A stretch of DNA of 64,000 nt from Auanema rhodensis (GCA_964057225.1 OZ059897.1:10416001-10480000); one strand, 5' to 3'. Counted from the stretch's first letter, positions 1 to 12,288 are shown. Notes: generated by a model from the letters alone, not told the origin. Program-made: numbers and translations.

Positions 1-33
1 ACACACTAACTTTGTTAAGTTGTTGTAATATCG

Positions 34-105
34 GCCCAAGTAGTATAGTGGTTAGTACTCCACGTTGTGGCCGTGGCGACACAGGTTCGATTCTTGTCTT
101 GGGCA
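34..105 (+). tRNA. tRNA-His: tRNA-His(GTG) L1
   Basis: C62T, giving a G52-U62 wobble; otherwise consensus. Confidence 0.85.
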
Positions 106-363
106 TTTTTTGTTTTGAAATTAAAATGCTATAAACATATTGCTTGCTTGTCATGTTAGATTTGTTTAATTTAAATACTTATCTAAGTTCTAACAATTTT
201 TGATTTAATCACGTTCAATTAACTGTATTGTTTTCAAAAATAAAGACATCTTTCAATTTCTGGTCATTGAATTAGAATTTTCATGTTGTCACACAGGAAA
301 TGAAGAATCTTAGTTTATTTCAGTAACAATGAACACAATAATTTTGTTTAGTTTGTAATACCG

Positions 364-435
364 GCCCAAGTAGTATAGTGGTTAGTACTCCACGTTGTGG
401 CCGTGGCAACACAGGTTCGATTCCTGTCTTGGGCA
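364..435 (+). tRNA. tRNA-His: tRNA-His(GTG) L2
   Basis: G45A in the variable loop; otherwise consensus. Confidence 0.9.
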
Positions 436-694
436 TTTTTTGTTTTGAAATTTAAATGCTATAAAATTATTGCTTGCTTGTCATGTTAGATTTGTTTAAT
501 TTAAATACTTATTTAAGTTCCAACAATTTTTGATTAAATCACATTCAATTAACTGTATTGTTTTCAAACATAAAGACAAAATTCAACTTCTGTTCATTGA
601 ATTAGAATTTTCATGTTGTCACACAGAAATTGAAGAATCTTAGTTCTTTCAGTAACAATGAACACACTAACTTTGTTAAGTTGTTGTAATATCG

Positions 695-766
695 GCCCAA
701 GTAGTATAGTGGTTAGTACTCCACGTTGTGGCCGTGGCGACACAGGTTCGATTCCTGTCTTGGGCA
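695..766 (+). tRNA. tRNA-His: tRNA-His(GTG) L3
   Basis: Consensus; T6 terminator. Confidence 0.95.
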
Positions 767-1026
767 TTTTTTGTTTTGAAATTTAAATGCTATGAAATTA
801 TTGCTTGCTTGTCATGTTAGATTTGTTTAACTTAAATACTTATTTAAGTTCTAACAATTTTTGATTTAATCACGTTCAATTAACTGTATTGTTTTCAAAA
901 ATAAAGACATCTTTCAATTTCTGGTCATTGAATTAGAATTTTCATGTTGTCACACAGAAATTGAAGAATCTTAGTTCATTTTAGTAACAATGAACACACT
1001 AACTTTGTTAAGTTGTTGTAATATCG

Positions 1027-1098
1027 GCCCAAGTAGTATAGTGGTTAGTACTCCACGTTGTGGCCGTGGCGACACAGGTTCGATTCTTGTCTTGGGCA
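1027..1098 (+). tRNA. tRNA-His: tRNA-His(GTG) L4
   Basis: C62T. Confidence 0.85.
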
Positions 1099-1356
1099 TT
1101 TTTTGTTTTGAAATTAAAATGCTATAAACATATTGCTTGCTTGTCATGTTAGATTTGTTCAATTTAAATACTTATCTAAGTTCTAACAATTTTTGATTTA
1201 ATCACGTTCAATTAACTGTATTGTTTTCAAAAATAAAGACATCTTTCAATTTCTGGTCATTGAATTAGAATTTTCATGTTGTCACACAGGAAATGAAGAA
1301 TCTTAGTTCATTTCAGTAACAATGAACACAATAATTTTGTTTAGTTTGTAATACCG

Positions 1357-1428
1357 GCCCAAGTAGTATAGTGGTTAGTACTCCACGTTGTGGCCGTGGC
1401 GACACAGGTTCGATTCCTGTCTTGGGCA
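1357..1428 (+). tRNA. tRNA-His: tRNA-His(GTG) L5
   Basis: Consensus. Confidence 0.95.
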
Positions 1429-1688
1429 TTTTTTGTTTTGAAATTTAAATGCTATAAAATTATTGCTTGCTTGTCATGTTAGATTTCTTTAATTTAAATA
1501 CTTATTTAAGTTCCAACAATTTTCGATTAAATCACATTCAATTAACTGTATTGTTTTCAAAAATAAAGACAAAATTCAACTTCTGTTCATTGAATTAGAA
1601 TTTTCATGTTGTCACACAGAAATTGAAGAATCTTAGTTCATTTTAGTAACAATGAACACACTAACTTTGTTAAGTTGTTGTAATATCG

Positions 1689-1760
1689 GCCCAAGTAGTA
1701 TAGTGGTTAGTACTCCACGTTGTGGCCGTGGCGACACAGGTTCGATTCCTGTCTTGGGCA
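1689..1760 (+). tRNA. tRNA-His: tRNA-His(GTG) L6
   Basis: Consensus. Confidence 0.95.
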
Positions 1761-2020
1761 TTTTTTGTTTTGAAATTTAAATGCTATGAAATTATTGCTT
1801 GCTTGTCATGTTAGATTTGTTTAACTTAAATACTTATTTAAGTTCTAACAATTTTCGATTAAATCACGTTCAATTAACTGTATTGTTTTCAAAAATAAAG
1901 ACAAAATTCAATTTCTGTTCATTGAATTAGAATTTTTATGTTGTCACACAGGAAATGAAGAATCTTAGTTCATTTCAGTAACAATGAACACAATAACTTT
2001 GTTCAGTTGTTGTAATACCG

Positions 2021-2092
2021 GCCCAAGTAGTATAGTGGTTAGTACTCCACGTTGTGGCCGTGGCGACACAGGTTCGATTCCTGTCTTGGGCA
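2021..2092 (+). tRNA. tRNA-His: tRNA-His(GTG) L7
   Basis: Consensus. Confidence 0.95.
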
Positions 2093-2350
2093 TTTTTTGT
2101 TTTGAAATTTAAATGCTATAAAATTATTGCTTGCTTGTCATGTTAGATTTGTTTAATTCAAATACTTATTTAAGTTCTAACAATTTTTGATTCAATCACG
2201 TTCAATTAACTGTATTGTTTTCAAAAATAAAGACATCTTTCAATTTCTGGTCATTGAATTAGAATTTTCATGTTGTCACACAGGAAATGAAGAATCTTAG
2301 TTCATTTCAGTAACAATGAACACAATAACTTTGTTTAGTTTGTAATACCG

Positions 2351-2422
2351 GCCCAAGTAGTATAGTGGTTAGTACTCCACGTTGTGGCCGTGGCGACACA
2401 GGTTCGATTCCTGTCTTGGGCA
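2351..2422 (+). tRNA. tRNA-His: tRNA-His(GTG) L8
   Basis: Consensus. Confidence 0.95.
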
Positions 2423-2680
2423 TTTTTTGTTTTGAAATTTAAATGCTATAAAATTATTGCTTGCTTGTCATGTTAGATTTGTTTAATTTAAATACTTATT
2501 TAAGTTCCAACAATTTTCGATTAAATCACGTTCAATTAACTGTATTGTTTTCAAAAATAAAGACAAAATTCAATTTCTGTTCATTGAATTAGAATTTTTA
2601 TGTTGTCACACAGGAAATGAAGAATCTTAGTTCATTTCAGTAACAATGAACACAATAACTTTGTTTAGTTTGTAATACCG

Positions 2681-2752
2681 GCCCAAGTAGTATAGTGGTT
2701 AGTACTCCACGTTGTGGCCGTGGCGACACAGGTTCGATTCCTGTCTTGGGCA
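2681..2752 (+). tRNA. tRNA-His: tRNA-His(GTG) L9
   Basis: Consensus; the spacer after the T run differs (TATTTTG). Confidence 0.95.
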
Positions 2753-3012
2753 TTTTTTATTTTGAAATTAAAATGCTATAAAATTATTGCTTGCTTGTCA
2801 TGTTAGATTTGTTTAATTCAAATACTTATTTAAGTTCTAACAATTTTTGATTAAATCACGTTCATTAAACTGTATTGTTTTCAAAAATAAAGACATCTTT
2901 CAATTTCTGGTCATTGAATTAGAATTTTCATGTTGTCACACAGAAATTGAAGAATCTTAGTTCATTTTAGTAACAATGAACACACTAACTTTGTTAAGTT
3001 GTTGTAATATCG

Positions 3013-3084
3013 GCCCAAGTAGTATAGTGGTTAGTACTCCACGTTGTGGCTGTGGCGACACAGGTTCGATTCTTGTCTTGGGCA
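3013..3084 (+). tRNA. tRNA-His: tRNA-His(GTG) L10
   Basis: C39T (G31-U39 wobble) and C62T. Confidence 0.75.
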
Positions 3085-3342
3085 TTTTTTGTTTTGAAAT
3101 TAAAATGCTATAAACATATTGCTTGCTTGTCATGTTAGATTTGTTTAATTTAAATACTTATCTAAGTTCTAACAATTTTTGATTTAATCACGTTCAATTA
3201 ACTGTATTGTTTTCAAAAATAAAGACATCTTTCAATTTCTGGTCATTGAATTAGAATTTTCATGTTGTCACACAGGAAATGAAGAATCTTAGTTTATTTC
3301 AGTAACAATGAACACAATAATTTTGTTTAGTTTGTAATACCG

Positions 3343-3414
3343 GCCCAAGTAGTATAGTGGTTAGTACTCCACGTTGTGGCCGTGGCGACACAGGTTCGAT
3401 TCCTGTCTTGGGAA
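3343..3414 (+). tRNA. tRNA-His: tRNA-His(GTG) L11, acceptor variant
   Basis: C72A breaks the first acceptor pair. Confidence 0.65.
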
Positions 3415-3674
3415 TTTTTTGTTTTGAAATTTAAATGCTATAAAATTATTGCTTGCTTGTCATGTTAGATTTGTTTAATTTAAATACTTATTTAAGTTCC
3501 AACAATTTTTGATTAAATCACATTCAATTAACTGTATTGTTTTCAAACATAAAGACAAAATTCAATTTCTGTTCATTGAATTAGAATTTTCATGTTGTCA
3601 CACAGAAATTGAAGAATCTTAGTTCATTTCAGTAACAATGAACACACTAACTTTGTTAAGTTGTTGTAATATCG

Positions 3675-3746
3675 GCCCAAGTAGTATAGTGGTTAGTACT
3701 CCACGTTGTGGCCGTGGCGACACAGGTTCGATTCCTGTCTTGGGCA
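3675..3746 (+). tRNA. tRNA-His: tRNA-His(GTG) L12
   Basis: Consensus. Confidence 0.95.
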
Positions 3747-4006
3747 TTTTTTGTTTTGAAATTAAAATGCTATAAACATATTGCTTGCTTGTCATGTTAG
3801 ATTTGTTTAATTCAAATACTTATTTAAGTTCTAATAATTTTTGATTTAATCACGTTCAATTAACAGTATTGTTTTCAAAAATAAAGACATCTTTCAATTT
3901 TTGGTCATTGAATTAGAATTTTCATGTTGTCACACAGAAATTGAAGAATCTTAGTTCATTTCAGTAACAATGAACACACTAACTTTGTTAAGTTGTTGTA
4001 ATATCG

Positions 4007-4078
4007 GCCCAAGTAGTATAGTGGTCAGTACTCCACGTTGTGGCCGTGGCGACACAGGTTCGATTCCTGTCTTGGGTG
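4007..4078 (+). tRNA. tRNA-His: tRNA-His(GTG) L13, C72T/A73G variant
   Basis: T20aC, C72T and A73G: wobble first pair and changed discriminator base. Confidence 0.65.
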
Positions 4079-4336
4079 TTTTTTGTTTTGAAATTAAAAT
4101 GCTATAAACATATTGCTTGCTTGTCATGTTAGATTTGTTTAATTTAAATACTTATCTAAGTTCTAACAATTTTTGATTTAATCACGTTCAATTAACTGTA
4201 TTGTTTTCAAAAATAAAGACATCTTTCAATTTCTGGTCATTGAATTAGAATTTTCATGTTGTCACACAGGAAATGAAGAATCTTAGTTCATTTCAGTAAC
4301 AATGAACACAATAATTTTGTTTAGTTTGTAATACCG

Positions 4337-4408
4337 GCCCAAGTAGTATAGTGGTTAGTACTCCACGTTGTGGCCGTGGCGACACAGGTTCGATTCCTGT
4401 CTTGGGCA
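4337..4408 (+). tRNA. tRNA-His: tRNA-His(GTG) L14
   Basis: Consensus. Confidence 0.95.
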
Positions 4409-4668
4409 TTTTTTGTTTTGAAATTTAAATGCTATAAAATTATTGCTTGCTTGTCATGTTAGATTTCTTTAATTTAAATACTTATTTAAGTTCCAACAAT
4501 TTTCGATTAAATCACATTCAATTAACTGTATTGTTTTTAAAAATAAAGACAAAATTCAACTTCTGTTCATTGAATTAGAATTTTCATGTTGTCACACAGA
4601 AATTGAAGAATCTTAGTTCATTTTAGTAACAATGAACACACTAACTTTGTTAAGTTGTTGTAATATCG

Positions 4669-4740
4669 GCTCAAGTAGTATAGTGGTTAGTACTCCACGT
4701 TGTGGCCGTGGCGACACAGGTTCGATTCCTGTCTTGGGCA
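4669..4740 (+). tRNA. tRNA-His: tRNA-His(GTG) L15
   Basis: C3T, giving a U3-G70 wobble. Confidence 0.85.
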
Positions 4741-5000
4741 TTTTTTGTTTTGAAATTTAAATGCTATGAAATTATTGCTTGCTTGTCATGTTAGATTTGT
4801 TTAACTTAAATACTTATTTAAGTTCTAACAATTTTCGATTAAATCACGTTCAATTAACTGTATTGTTTTCAAAAATAAAGACAAAATTCAATTTCTGTTC
4901 ATTGAATTAGAATTTTTATGTTGTCACACAGGAAATGAAGAATCTTAGTTCATTTCAGTAACAATGAACACAATAACTTTGTTCAGTTGTTGTAATACCG

Positions 5001-5072
5001 GCCCAAGTAGTATAGTGGTTAGTACTCCACGTTGTGGCCGTGGCGACACAGGTTCGATTCCTGTCTTGGGCA
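5001..5072 (+). tRNA. tRNA-His: tRNA-His(GTG) L16
   Basis: Consensus. Confidence 0.95.
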
Positions 5073-5330
5073 TTTTTTGTTTTGAAATTTAAATGCTATA
5101 AAATTATTGCTTGCTTGTCATGTTAGATTTGTTTAATTCAAATACTTATTTAAGTTCTAACAATTTTTGATTCAATCACGTTCAATTAACTGTATTGTTT
5201 TCAAAAATAAAGACATCTTTCAATTTCTGGTCATTGAATTAGAATTTTCATGTTGTCACACAGGAAATGAAGAATCTTAGTTCATTTCAGTAACAATGAA
5301 CACAATAACTTTGTTTAGTTTGTAATACCG

Positions 5331-5402
5331 GCCCAAGTAGTATAGTGGTTAGTACTCCACGTTGTGGCCGTGGCGACACAGGTTCGATTCCTGTCTTGGG
5401 CA
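5331..5402 (+). tRNA. tRNA-His: tRNA-His(GTG) L17
   Basis: Consensus. Confidence 0.95.
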
Positions 5403-5609
5403 TTTTTTGTTTTGAAATTTAAATGCTATAAAATTATTGCTTGCTTGTCATGTTAGATTTGTTTAATTTAAATACTTATTTAAGTTCCAACAATTTTCGA
5501 TTAAATCACGTTCAATTAACTGTATTGTTTTCAAAAATAAAGACAAAATTCAACTTCTGTTCATTGAATTAGAATTTTCATGTTGTCACACAGAAATTGA
5601 AGAATCTTA

Positions 5610-5631
5610 GTTCATTTCAGTAACAATGAAC
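5610..5631 (+). other. Spacer hairpin upstream of each tRNA (example unit)
   Basis: GTTCATT, 8-nt loop, AATGAAC: a perfect 7-bp inverted repeat 31 nt before tRNA L18, recurring in many left and middle units. In the right block GTTCAATT with AATGAAC or AACGAAC weakens or destroys it. Confidence 0.5.
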
Positions 5632-5662
5632 ACACTAACTTTGTTAAGTTGTTGTAATATCG

Positions 5663-5734
5663 GCCCAAGTAGTATAGTGGTTAGTACTCCACGTTGTGGC
5701 CGTGGCGACACAGGTTCGATTCCTGTCTTGGGCA
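5663..5734 (+). tRNA. tRNA-His: tRNA-His(GTG) L18
   Basis: Consensus. Confidence 0.95.
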
Positions 5735-5992
5735 TTTTTTGTTTTGAAATTTAAATGCTATGAAATTATTGCTTGCTTGTCATGTTAGATTTGTTTAATT
5801 CAAATACTTATTTAAGTTCTAACAATTTTTGATTTAATCACGTTCAATTAACAGTATTGTTTTCAAAAATAAAGACATCTTTCAATTTTTGGTCATTGAA
5901 TTAGAATTTTCATGTTGTCACACAGGAAATGAAGAACCTTAGTTCATTTCAGTAACAATGAACACAATAATTTTGTTTAGTTTGTAATACCG

Positions 5993-6064
5993 GCCCAAGT
6001 AGTATAGTGGTTAGTACTCCACGTTGTGGCCGTGGCGACACAGGTTCGATTCCTGTCTTGGGCA
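5993..6064 (+). tRNA. tRNA-His: tRNA-His(GTG) L19
   Basis: Consensus. Confidence 0.95.
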
Positions 6065-6324
6065 TTTTTTGTTTTGAAATTTAAATGCTATAAAATTATT
6101 GCTTGCTTGTCATGTTAGATTTGTTCAATTTAAATACTTATTTAAGTTCCAACAATTCTCGATTAAATCACGTTCATTTAACTGTATTGTTTGCAAAAAT
6201 AAAGACAAAATTCAATTTCTGTTCATTGAATTAGAATTTTCATGTTGTCACACAGAAATTGAAGAATCTTAGTTCATTTCAGTAACAATGAACACACTAT
6301 CTTTGTTAAGTTGTTGTAATATCG

Positions 6325-6396
6325 GCCCAAGTAGTATAGTGATCAGTACTCCACGTTGTGGCCGTGGCGACACAGGTTCGATTCCTGTCTTGGGCA
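6325..6396 (+). tRNA. tRNA-His: tRNA-His(GTG) L20, D-loop variant
   Basis: G19A and T20aC. G19 normally pairs with C56 and is the last A-box base. Confidence 0.65.
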
Positions 6397-6656
6397 TTTT
6401 TTGTTTTGAAATTTAAATGCTATAAAATTATTGCTTGCTTGTCATGTTAGATTTGTTCAATTTAAATACTTATTTAAGTTCCAACAATTCTCGATTAATT
6501 CACGTTCATTCAACTGTATTGTTTTCAAAAATAAAGACAAAATTCAATTTCTGTTCATTGAATTAGAATTTTCATGTTGTCACACAGAAATTGAAGAATC
6601 TTAGTTCATTTCAGTAACAATGAACACACTAACTTTGTTAAGTTGTTGTAATATCG

Positions 6657-6728
6657 GCCCAAGTAGTATAGTGGTTAGTACTCCACGTTGTGGCCGTGGC
6701 GACACAGGTTCGATTCCTGTCTTGGGCA
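6657..6728 (+). tRNA. tRNA-His: tRNA-His(GTG) L21
   Basis: Consensus. Confidence 0.95.
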
Positions 6729-6988
6729 TTTTTTGTTTTGAAATTAAAATGCTATAAACATATTGCTTGCTTGTCATGTTAGATTTGTTTAATTCAAATA
6801 CTTATTTAAGTTCTAATAATTTTTGATTTAATCACGTTCAATTAACAGTATTGTTTTCAAAAATAAAGACATCTTTCAATTTTTGGTCATTGAATTAGAA
6901 TTTTCATGTTGTCACACAGAAATTGAAGAATCTTAGTTCATTTCAGTAACAATGAACACACTAACTTTGTTAAGTTGTTGTAATATCG

Positions 6989-7060
6989 GCCCAAGTAGTA
7001 TAGTGGTCAGTACTCCACGTTGTGGCCGTGGCGACACAGGTTCGATTCCTGTCTTGGGTG
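6989..7060 (+). tRNA. tRNA-His: tRNA-His(GTG) L22, C72T/A73G variant
   Basis: T20aC, C72T, A73G. Confidence 0.65.
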
Positions 7061-7320
7061 TTTTTTGTTTTGAAATTTAAATGCTATAAAATTATTGCTT
7101 GCTTGTCATGTTAGATTTGTTTGATTTAAATACTTATTTAAGTTCTAACAATTTTCGATTAAATCACGTTCAATTAACTGTATTGTTTTCAAGAATAAAG
7201 ACAAAATTCAACTTCTGTTCATTGAATTAGAATTTTCATGTTGTCACACAGAAATTGAAGAATCTTAGTTCATTTCAGTAACAATGAACACACTAACTTT
7301 GTTAAGTTGTTGTAATATCG

Positions 7321-7392
7321 GCCCAAGTAGTATAGTGGTTAGTACTCCACGTTGTGGCCGTGGCGACACAGGTTCGATTCCTGTCTTGGGCA
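7321..7392 (+). tRNA. tRNA-His: tRNA-His(GTG) L23
   Basis: Consensus. Confidence 0.95.
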
Positions 7393-7649
7393 TTTTTTGT
7401 TATGAAATTTAAATGCTATAAAATTATTGCTTTCTTGTCATGTTAGATTTGTTTAATTTAAATACTTATTTAAGTTCCAACAATTTTCGATTAAATCACG
7501 TTCAATTAACTGTATTGTTTTCAAAAATAAAGACAAAATTCAACTTCTGTTCATTGAATTAGAATTTTCATGTTGTCACACAGAAATTGAAGAATCTTAG
7601 TTCATTTCAGTAACAATGAACACACTAACTTTGTTAAGTTGTAATATCG

Positions 7650-7721
7650 GCCCAAGTAGTATAGTGGTTAGTACTCCACGTTGTGGCCGTGGCGACACAG
7701 GTTCGATTCCTGTCTTGGGCA
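7650..7721 (+). tRNA. tRNA-His: tRNA-His(GTG) L24
   Basis: Consensus; terminator reads TCTTTTG, so a T4 run. The unit upstream is 329 bp. Confidence 0.93.
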
Positions 7722-7979
7722 TCTTTTGTTTTGAAATTTAAATGCTATGAAATTATTGCTTGCTTGTCATGTTAGATTTGTTTAATTCAAATACTTATTT
7801 AAGTTCTAACAATTTTTGATTTAATCACGTTCAATTAACTGTATTGTTTTCAAAAATAAAGACATCTTTCAATTTCTGGTCATTGAATTAGAATTTTCAT
7901 GTTGTCACACAGGAAATGAAGAATCTTAGTTTATTTCAGTAACAATGAACACAATAATTTTGTTTAGTTTGTAATACCG

Positions 7980-8051
7980 GCCCAAGTAGTATAGTGGTTA
8001 GTACTCCACGTTGTGGCCGTGGCGACACAGGTTCGATTCCTGTCTTGGGCA
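7980..8051 (+). tRNA. tRNA-His: tRNA-His(GTG) L25
   Basis: Consensus. Confidence 0.95.
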
Positions 8052-8311
8052 TTTTTTGTTTTGAAATTTAAATGCTATAAAATTATTGCTTGCTTGTCAT
8101 GTTAGATTTGTTCAATTTAAATACTTATTTAAGTTCCAACAATTCTCGATTAAATCACGTTCATTTAACTGTATTGTTTGCAAAAATAAAGACAAAATTC
8201 AATTTCTGTTCATTGAATTAGAATTTTCATGTTGTCACACAGAAATTGAAGAATCTTAGTTCATTTCAGTAACAATGAACACACTATCTTTGTTAAGTTG
8301 TTGTAATATCG

Positions 8312-8383
8312 GCCCAAGTAGTATAGTGATCAGTACTCCACGTTGTGGCCGTGGCGACACAGGTTCGATTCCTGTCTTGGGCA
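8312..8383 (+). tRNA. tRNA-His: tRNA-His(GTG) L26, D-loop variant
   Basis: G19A, T20aC. Confidence 0.65.
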
Positions 8384-8643
8384 TTTTTTGTTTTGAAATT
8401 TAAATGCTATAAAATTATTGCTTGCTTGTCATGTTAGATTTGTTCAATTTAAATACTTATTTAAGTTCCAACAATTCTCGATTAATTCACGTTCATTCAA
8501 CTGTATTGTTTTCAAAAATAAAGACAAAATTCAATTTCTGTTCATTGAATTAGAATTTTCATGTTGTCACACAGAAATTGAAGAATCTTAGTTCATTTCA
8601 GTAACAATGAACACACTAACTTTGTTAAGTTGTTGTAATATCG

Positions 8644-8715
8644 GCCCAAGTAGTATAGTGGTTAGTACTCCACGTTGTGGCCGTGGCGACACAGGTTCGA
8701 TTCCTGTCTTGGGCA
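8644..8715 (+). tRNA. tRNA-His: tRNA-His(GTG) L27
   Basis: Consensus. Confidence 0.95.
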
Positions 8716-8975
8716 TTTTTTGTTTTGAAATTAAAATGCTATAAACATATTGCTTGCTTGTCATGTTAGATTTGTTTAATTCAAATACTTATTTAAGTTC
8801 TAATAATTTTTGATTTAATCACGTTCAATTAACAGTATTGTTTTCAAAAATAAAGACATCTTTCAATTTTTGGTCATTGAATTAGAATTTTCATGTTGTC
8901 ACACAGAAATTGAAGAATCTTAGTTCATTTCAGTAACAATGAACACACTAACTTTGTTAAGTTGTTGTAATATCG

Positions 8976-9047
8976 GCCCAAGTAGTATAGTGGTCAGTAC
9001 TCCACGTTGTGGCCGTGGCGACACAGGTTCGATTCCTGTCTTGGGTG
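8976..9047 (+). tRNA. tRNA-His: tRNA-His(GTG) L28, C72T/A73G variant
   Basis: T20aC, C72T, A73G. Confidence 0.65.
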
Positions 9048-9307
9048 TTTTTTGTTTTGAAATTTAAATGCTATAAAATTATTGCTTGCTTGTCATGTTA
9101 GATTTGTTTGATTTAAATACTTATTTAAGTTCTAACAATTTTCGATTAAATCACGTTCAATTAACTGTATTGTTTTCAAGAATAAAGACAAAATTCAACT
9201 TCTGTTCATTGAATTAGAATTTTCATGTTGTCACACAGAAATTGAAGAATCTTAGTTCATTTCAGTAACAATGAACACACTAACTTTGTTAAGTTGTTGT
9301 AATATCG

Positions 9308-9379
9308 GCCCAAGTAGTATAGTGGTTAGTACTCCACGTTGTGGCCGTGGCGACACAGGTTCGATTCCTGTCTTGGGCA
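9308..9379 (+). tRNA. tRNA-His: tRNA-His(GTG) L29
   Basis: Consensus; T4 terminator (TCTTTTG). Confidence 0.93.
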
Positions 9380-9639
9380 TCTTTTGTTTTGAAATTTAAA
9401 TGCTATAAAATTATTGCTTGCTTGTCATGTTAGATTTGTTCAATTTAAATACTTATTTAAGTTCCAACAATTTTCGATTAAATCACGTTCAATTAACTGT
9501 ATTGTTTGCAAAAATAAAGACAAAATTCAATTTCTGTTCATTGAATTAGAATTTTCATGTTGTCACACAGAAATTGAAGAATCTTAGTTCATTTCAGTAA
9601 CAATGAACACACTATCTTTGTTAAGTTGTTGTAATATCG

Positions 9640-9711
9640 GCCCAAGTAGTATAGTGATCAGTACTCCACGTTGTGGCCGTGGCGACACAGGTTCGATTCC
9701 TGTCTTGGGCA
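9640..9711 (+). tRNA. tRNA-His: tRNA-His(GTG) L30, D-loop variant
   Basis: G19A, T20aC. Confidence 0.65.
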
Positions 9712-9969
9712 TTTTTTGTTTTGAAATTTAAATGCTATAAAATTATTGCTTGCTTGTCATGTTAGATTTGTTCAATTTAAATACTTATTTAAGTTCCAAC
9801 AATTCTCGATTAATTCACGTTCATTCAACTGTATTGTTTTCAAAAATAAAGACAAAATTCAATTTCTGGTCATTGAATTAGAATTTTCATGTTGTCACAC
9901 AGGAAATGAAGAATCTTAGTTTATTTCAGTAACAATGAACACAATAATTTTGTTTAGTTTGTAATACCG

Positions 9970-10041
9970 GCCCAAGTAGTATAGTGGTTAGTACTCCGCG
10001 TTGTGGCCGTGGCGACACAGGTTCGATTCCTGTCTTGGGTG
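9970..10041 (+). tRNA. tRNA-His: tRNA-His(GTG) L31, C72T/A73G variant
   Basis: A29G (G29-U41 wobble), C72T, A73G. Confidence 0.6.
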
Positions 10042-10301
10042 TTTTTTGTTTTGAAATTTAAATGCTATAAAATTATTGCTTGCTTGTCATGTTAGATTTG
10101 TTTGATTTAAATACTTATTTAAGTTCTAACAATTTTCGATTAAATCACGTTCAATTAACTGTATTGTTTTCAAGAATAAAGACAAAATTCAACTTCTGTT
10201 CATTGAATTAGAATTTTCATGTTGTCACACAGAAATTGAAGAATCTTAGTTCATTTCAGTAACAATGAACACACTAACTTTGTTAAGTTGTTGTAATATC
10301 G

Positions 10302-10373
10302 GCCCAAGTAGTATAGTGGTTAGTACTCCACGTTGTGGCCGTGGCGACACAGGTTCGATTCCTGTCTTGGGCA
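10302..10373 (+). tRNA. tRNA-His: tRNA-His(GTG) L32
   Basis: Consensus. Confidence 0.95.
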
Positions 10374-10630
10374 TTTTTTGTTATGAAATTTAAATGCTAT
10401 AAAATTATTGCTTTCTTGTCATGTTAGATTTGTTTAATTTAAATACTTATTTAAGTTCCAACAATTTTCGATTAAATCACGTTCAATTAACTGTATTGTT
10501 TTCAAAAATAAAGACAAAATTCAACTTCTGTTCATTGAATTAGAATTTTCATGTTGTCACACAGAAATTGAAGAATCTTAGTTCATTTCAGTAACAATGA
10601 ACACACTAACTTTGTTAAGTTGTAATATCG

Positions 10631-10702
10631 GCCCAAGTAGTATAGTGGTTAGTACTCCACGTTGTGGCCGTGGCGACACAGGTTCGATTCCTGTCTTGGG
10701 CA
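10631..10702 (+). tRNA. tRNA-His: tRNA-His(GTG) L33
   Basis: Consensus; T4 terminator; 329-bp unit upstream. Confidence 0.93.
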
Positions 10703-10960
10703 TCTTTTGTTTTGAAATTTAAATGCTATGAAATTATTGCTTGCTTGTCATGTTAGATTTGTTTAATTCAAATACTTATTTAAGTTCTAACAATTTTTGA
10801 TTTAATCACGTTCAATTAACTGTATTGTTTTCAAAAATAAAGACATCTTTCAATTTCTGGTCATTGAATTAGAATTTTCATGTTGTCACACAGGAAATGA
10901 AGAATCTTAGTTTATTTCAGTAACAATGAACACAATAATTTTGTTTAGTTTGTAATACCG

Positions 10961-11032
10961 GCCCAAGTAGTATAGTGGTTAGTACTCCACGTTGTGGCCG
11001 TGGCGACACAGGTTCGATTCCTGTCTTGGGCA
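10961..11032 (+). tRNA. tRNA-His: tRNA-His(GTG) L34
   Basis: Consensus. Confidence 0.95.
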
Positions 11033-11292
11033 TTTTTTGTTTTGAAATTTAAATGCTATAAAATTATTGCTTGCTTGTCATGTTAGATTTGTTCAATTTA
11101 AATACTTATTTAAGTTCCAACAATTCTCGATTAAATCACGTTCATTTAACTGTATTGTTTGCAAAAATAAAGACAAAATTCAATTTCTGTTCATTGAATT
11201 AGAATTTTCATGTTGTCACACAGAAATTGAAGAATCTTAGTTCATTTCAGTAACAATGAACACACTATCTTTGTTAAGTTGTTGTAATATCG

Positions 11293-11364
11293 GCCCAAGT
11301 AGTATAGTGATCAGTACTCCACGTTGTGGCCGTGGCGACACAGGTTCGATTCCTGTCTTGGGCA
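11293..11364 (+). tRNA. tRNA-His: tRNA-His(GTG) L35, D-loop variant
   Basis: G19A, T20aC. Confidence 0.65.
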
Positions 11365-11624
11365 TTTTTTGTTTTGAAATTTAAATGCTATAAAATTATT
11401 GCTTGCTTGTCATGTTAGATTTGTTCAATTTAAATACTTATTTAAGTTCCAACAATTCTCGATTAATTCACGTTCATTCAACTGTATTGTTTTCAAAAAT
11501 AAAGACAAAATTCAATTTCTGTTCATTGAATTAGAATTTTCATGTTGTCACACAGAAATTGAAGAATCTTAGTTCATTTCAGTAACAATGAACACACTAA
11601 CTTTGTTAAGTTGTTGTAATATCG

Positions 11625-11696
11625 GCCCAAGTAGTATAGTGGTTAGTACTCCACGTTGTGGCCGTGGCGACACAGGTTCGATTCCTGTCTTGGGCA
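11625..11696 (+). tRNA. tRNA-His: tRNA-His(GTG) L36
   Basis: Consensus. Confidence 0.95.
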
Positions 11697-11956
11697 TTTT
11701 TTGTTTTGAAATTAAAATGCTATAAACATATTGCTTGCTTGTCATGTTAGATTTGTTTAATTCAAATACTTATTTAAGTTCTAATAATTTTTGATTTAAT
11801 CACGTTCAATTAACAGTATTGTTTTCAAAAATAAAGACATCTTTCAATTTTTGGTCATTGAATTAGAATTTTCATGTTGTCACACAGAAATTGAAGAATC
11901 TTAGTTCATTTCAGTAACAATGAACACACTAACTTTGTTAAGTTGTTGTAATATCG

Positions 11957-12028
11957 GCCCAAGTAGTATAGTGGTCAGTACTCCACGTTGTGGCCGTGGC
12001 GACACAGGTTCGATTCCTGTCTTGGGTG
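11957..12028 (+). tRNA. tRNA-His: tRNA-His(GTG) L37, C72T/A73G variant
   Basis: T20aC, C72T, A73G. Confidence 0.65.
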
Positions 12029-12288
12029 TTTTTTGTTTTGAAATTTAAATGCTATAAAATTATTGCTTGCTTGTCATGTTAGATTTGTTTGATTTAAATA
12101 CTTATTTAAGTTCTAACAATTTTCGATTAAATCACGTTCAATTAACTGTATTGTTTTCAAGAATAAAGACAAAATTCAACTTCTGTTCATTGAATTAGAA
12201 TTTTCATGTTGTCACACAGAAATTGAAGAATCTTAGTTCATTTCAGTAACAATGAACACACTAACTTTGTTAAGTTGTTGTAATATCG

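Noticed and set aside
33..33. Genome-encoded G-1 of tRNA-His
   Set aside because: A G precedes position 1 in all copies, but in animals RNase P removes the leader and Thg1 adds G-1, so nothing follows from it.
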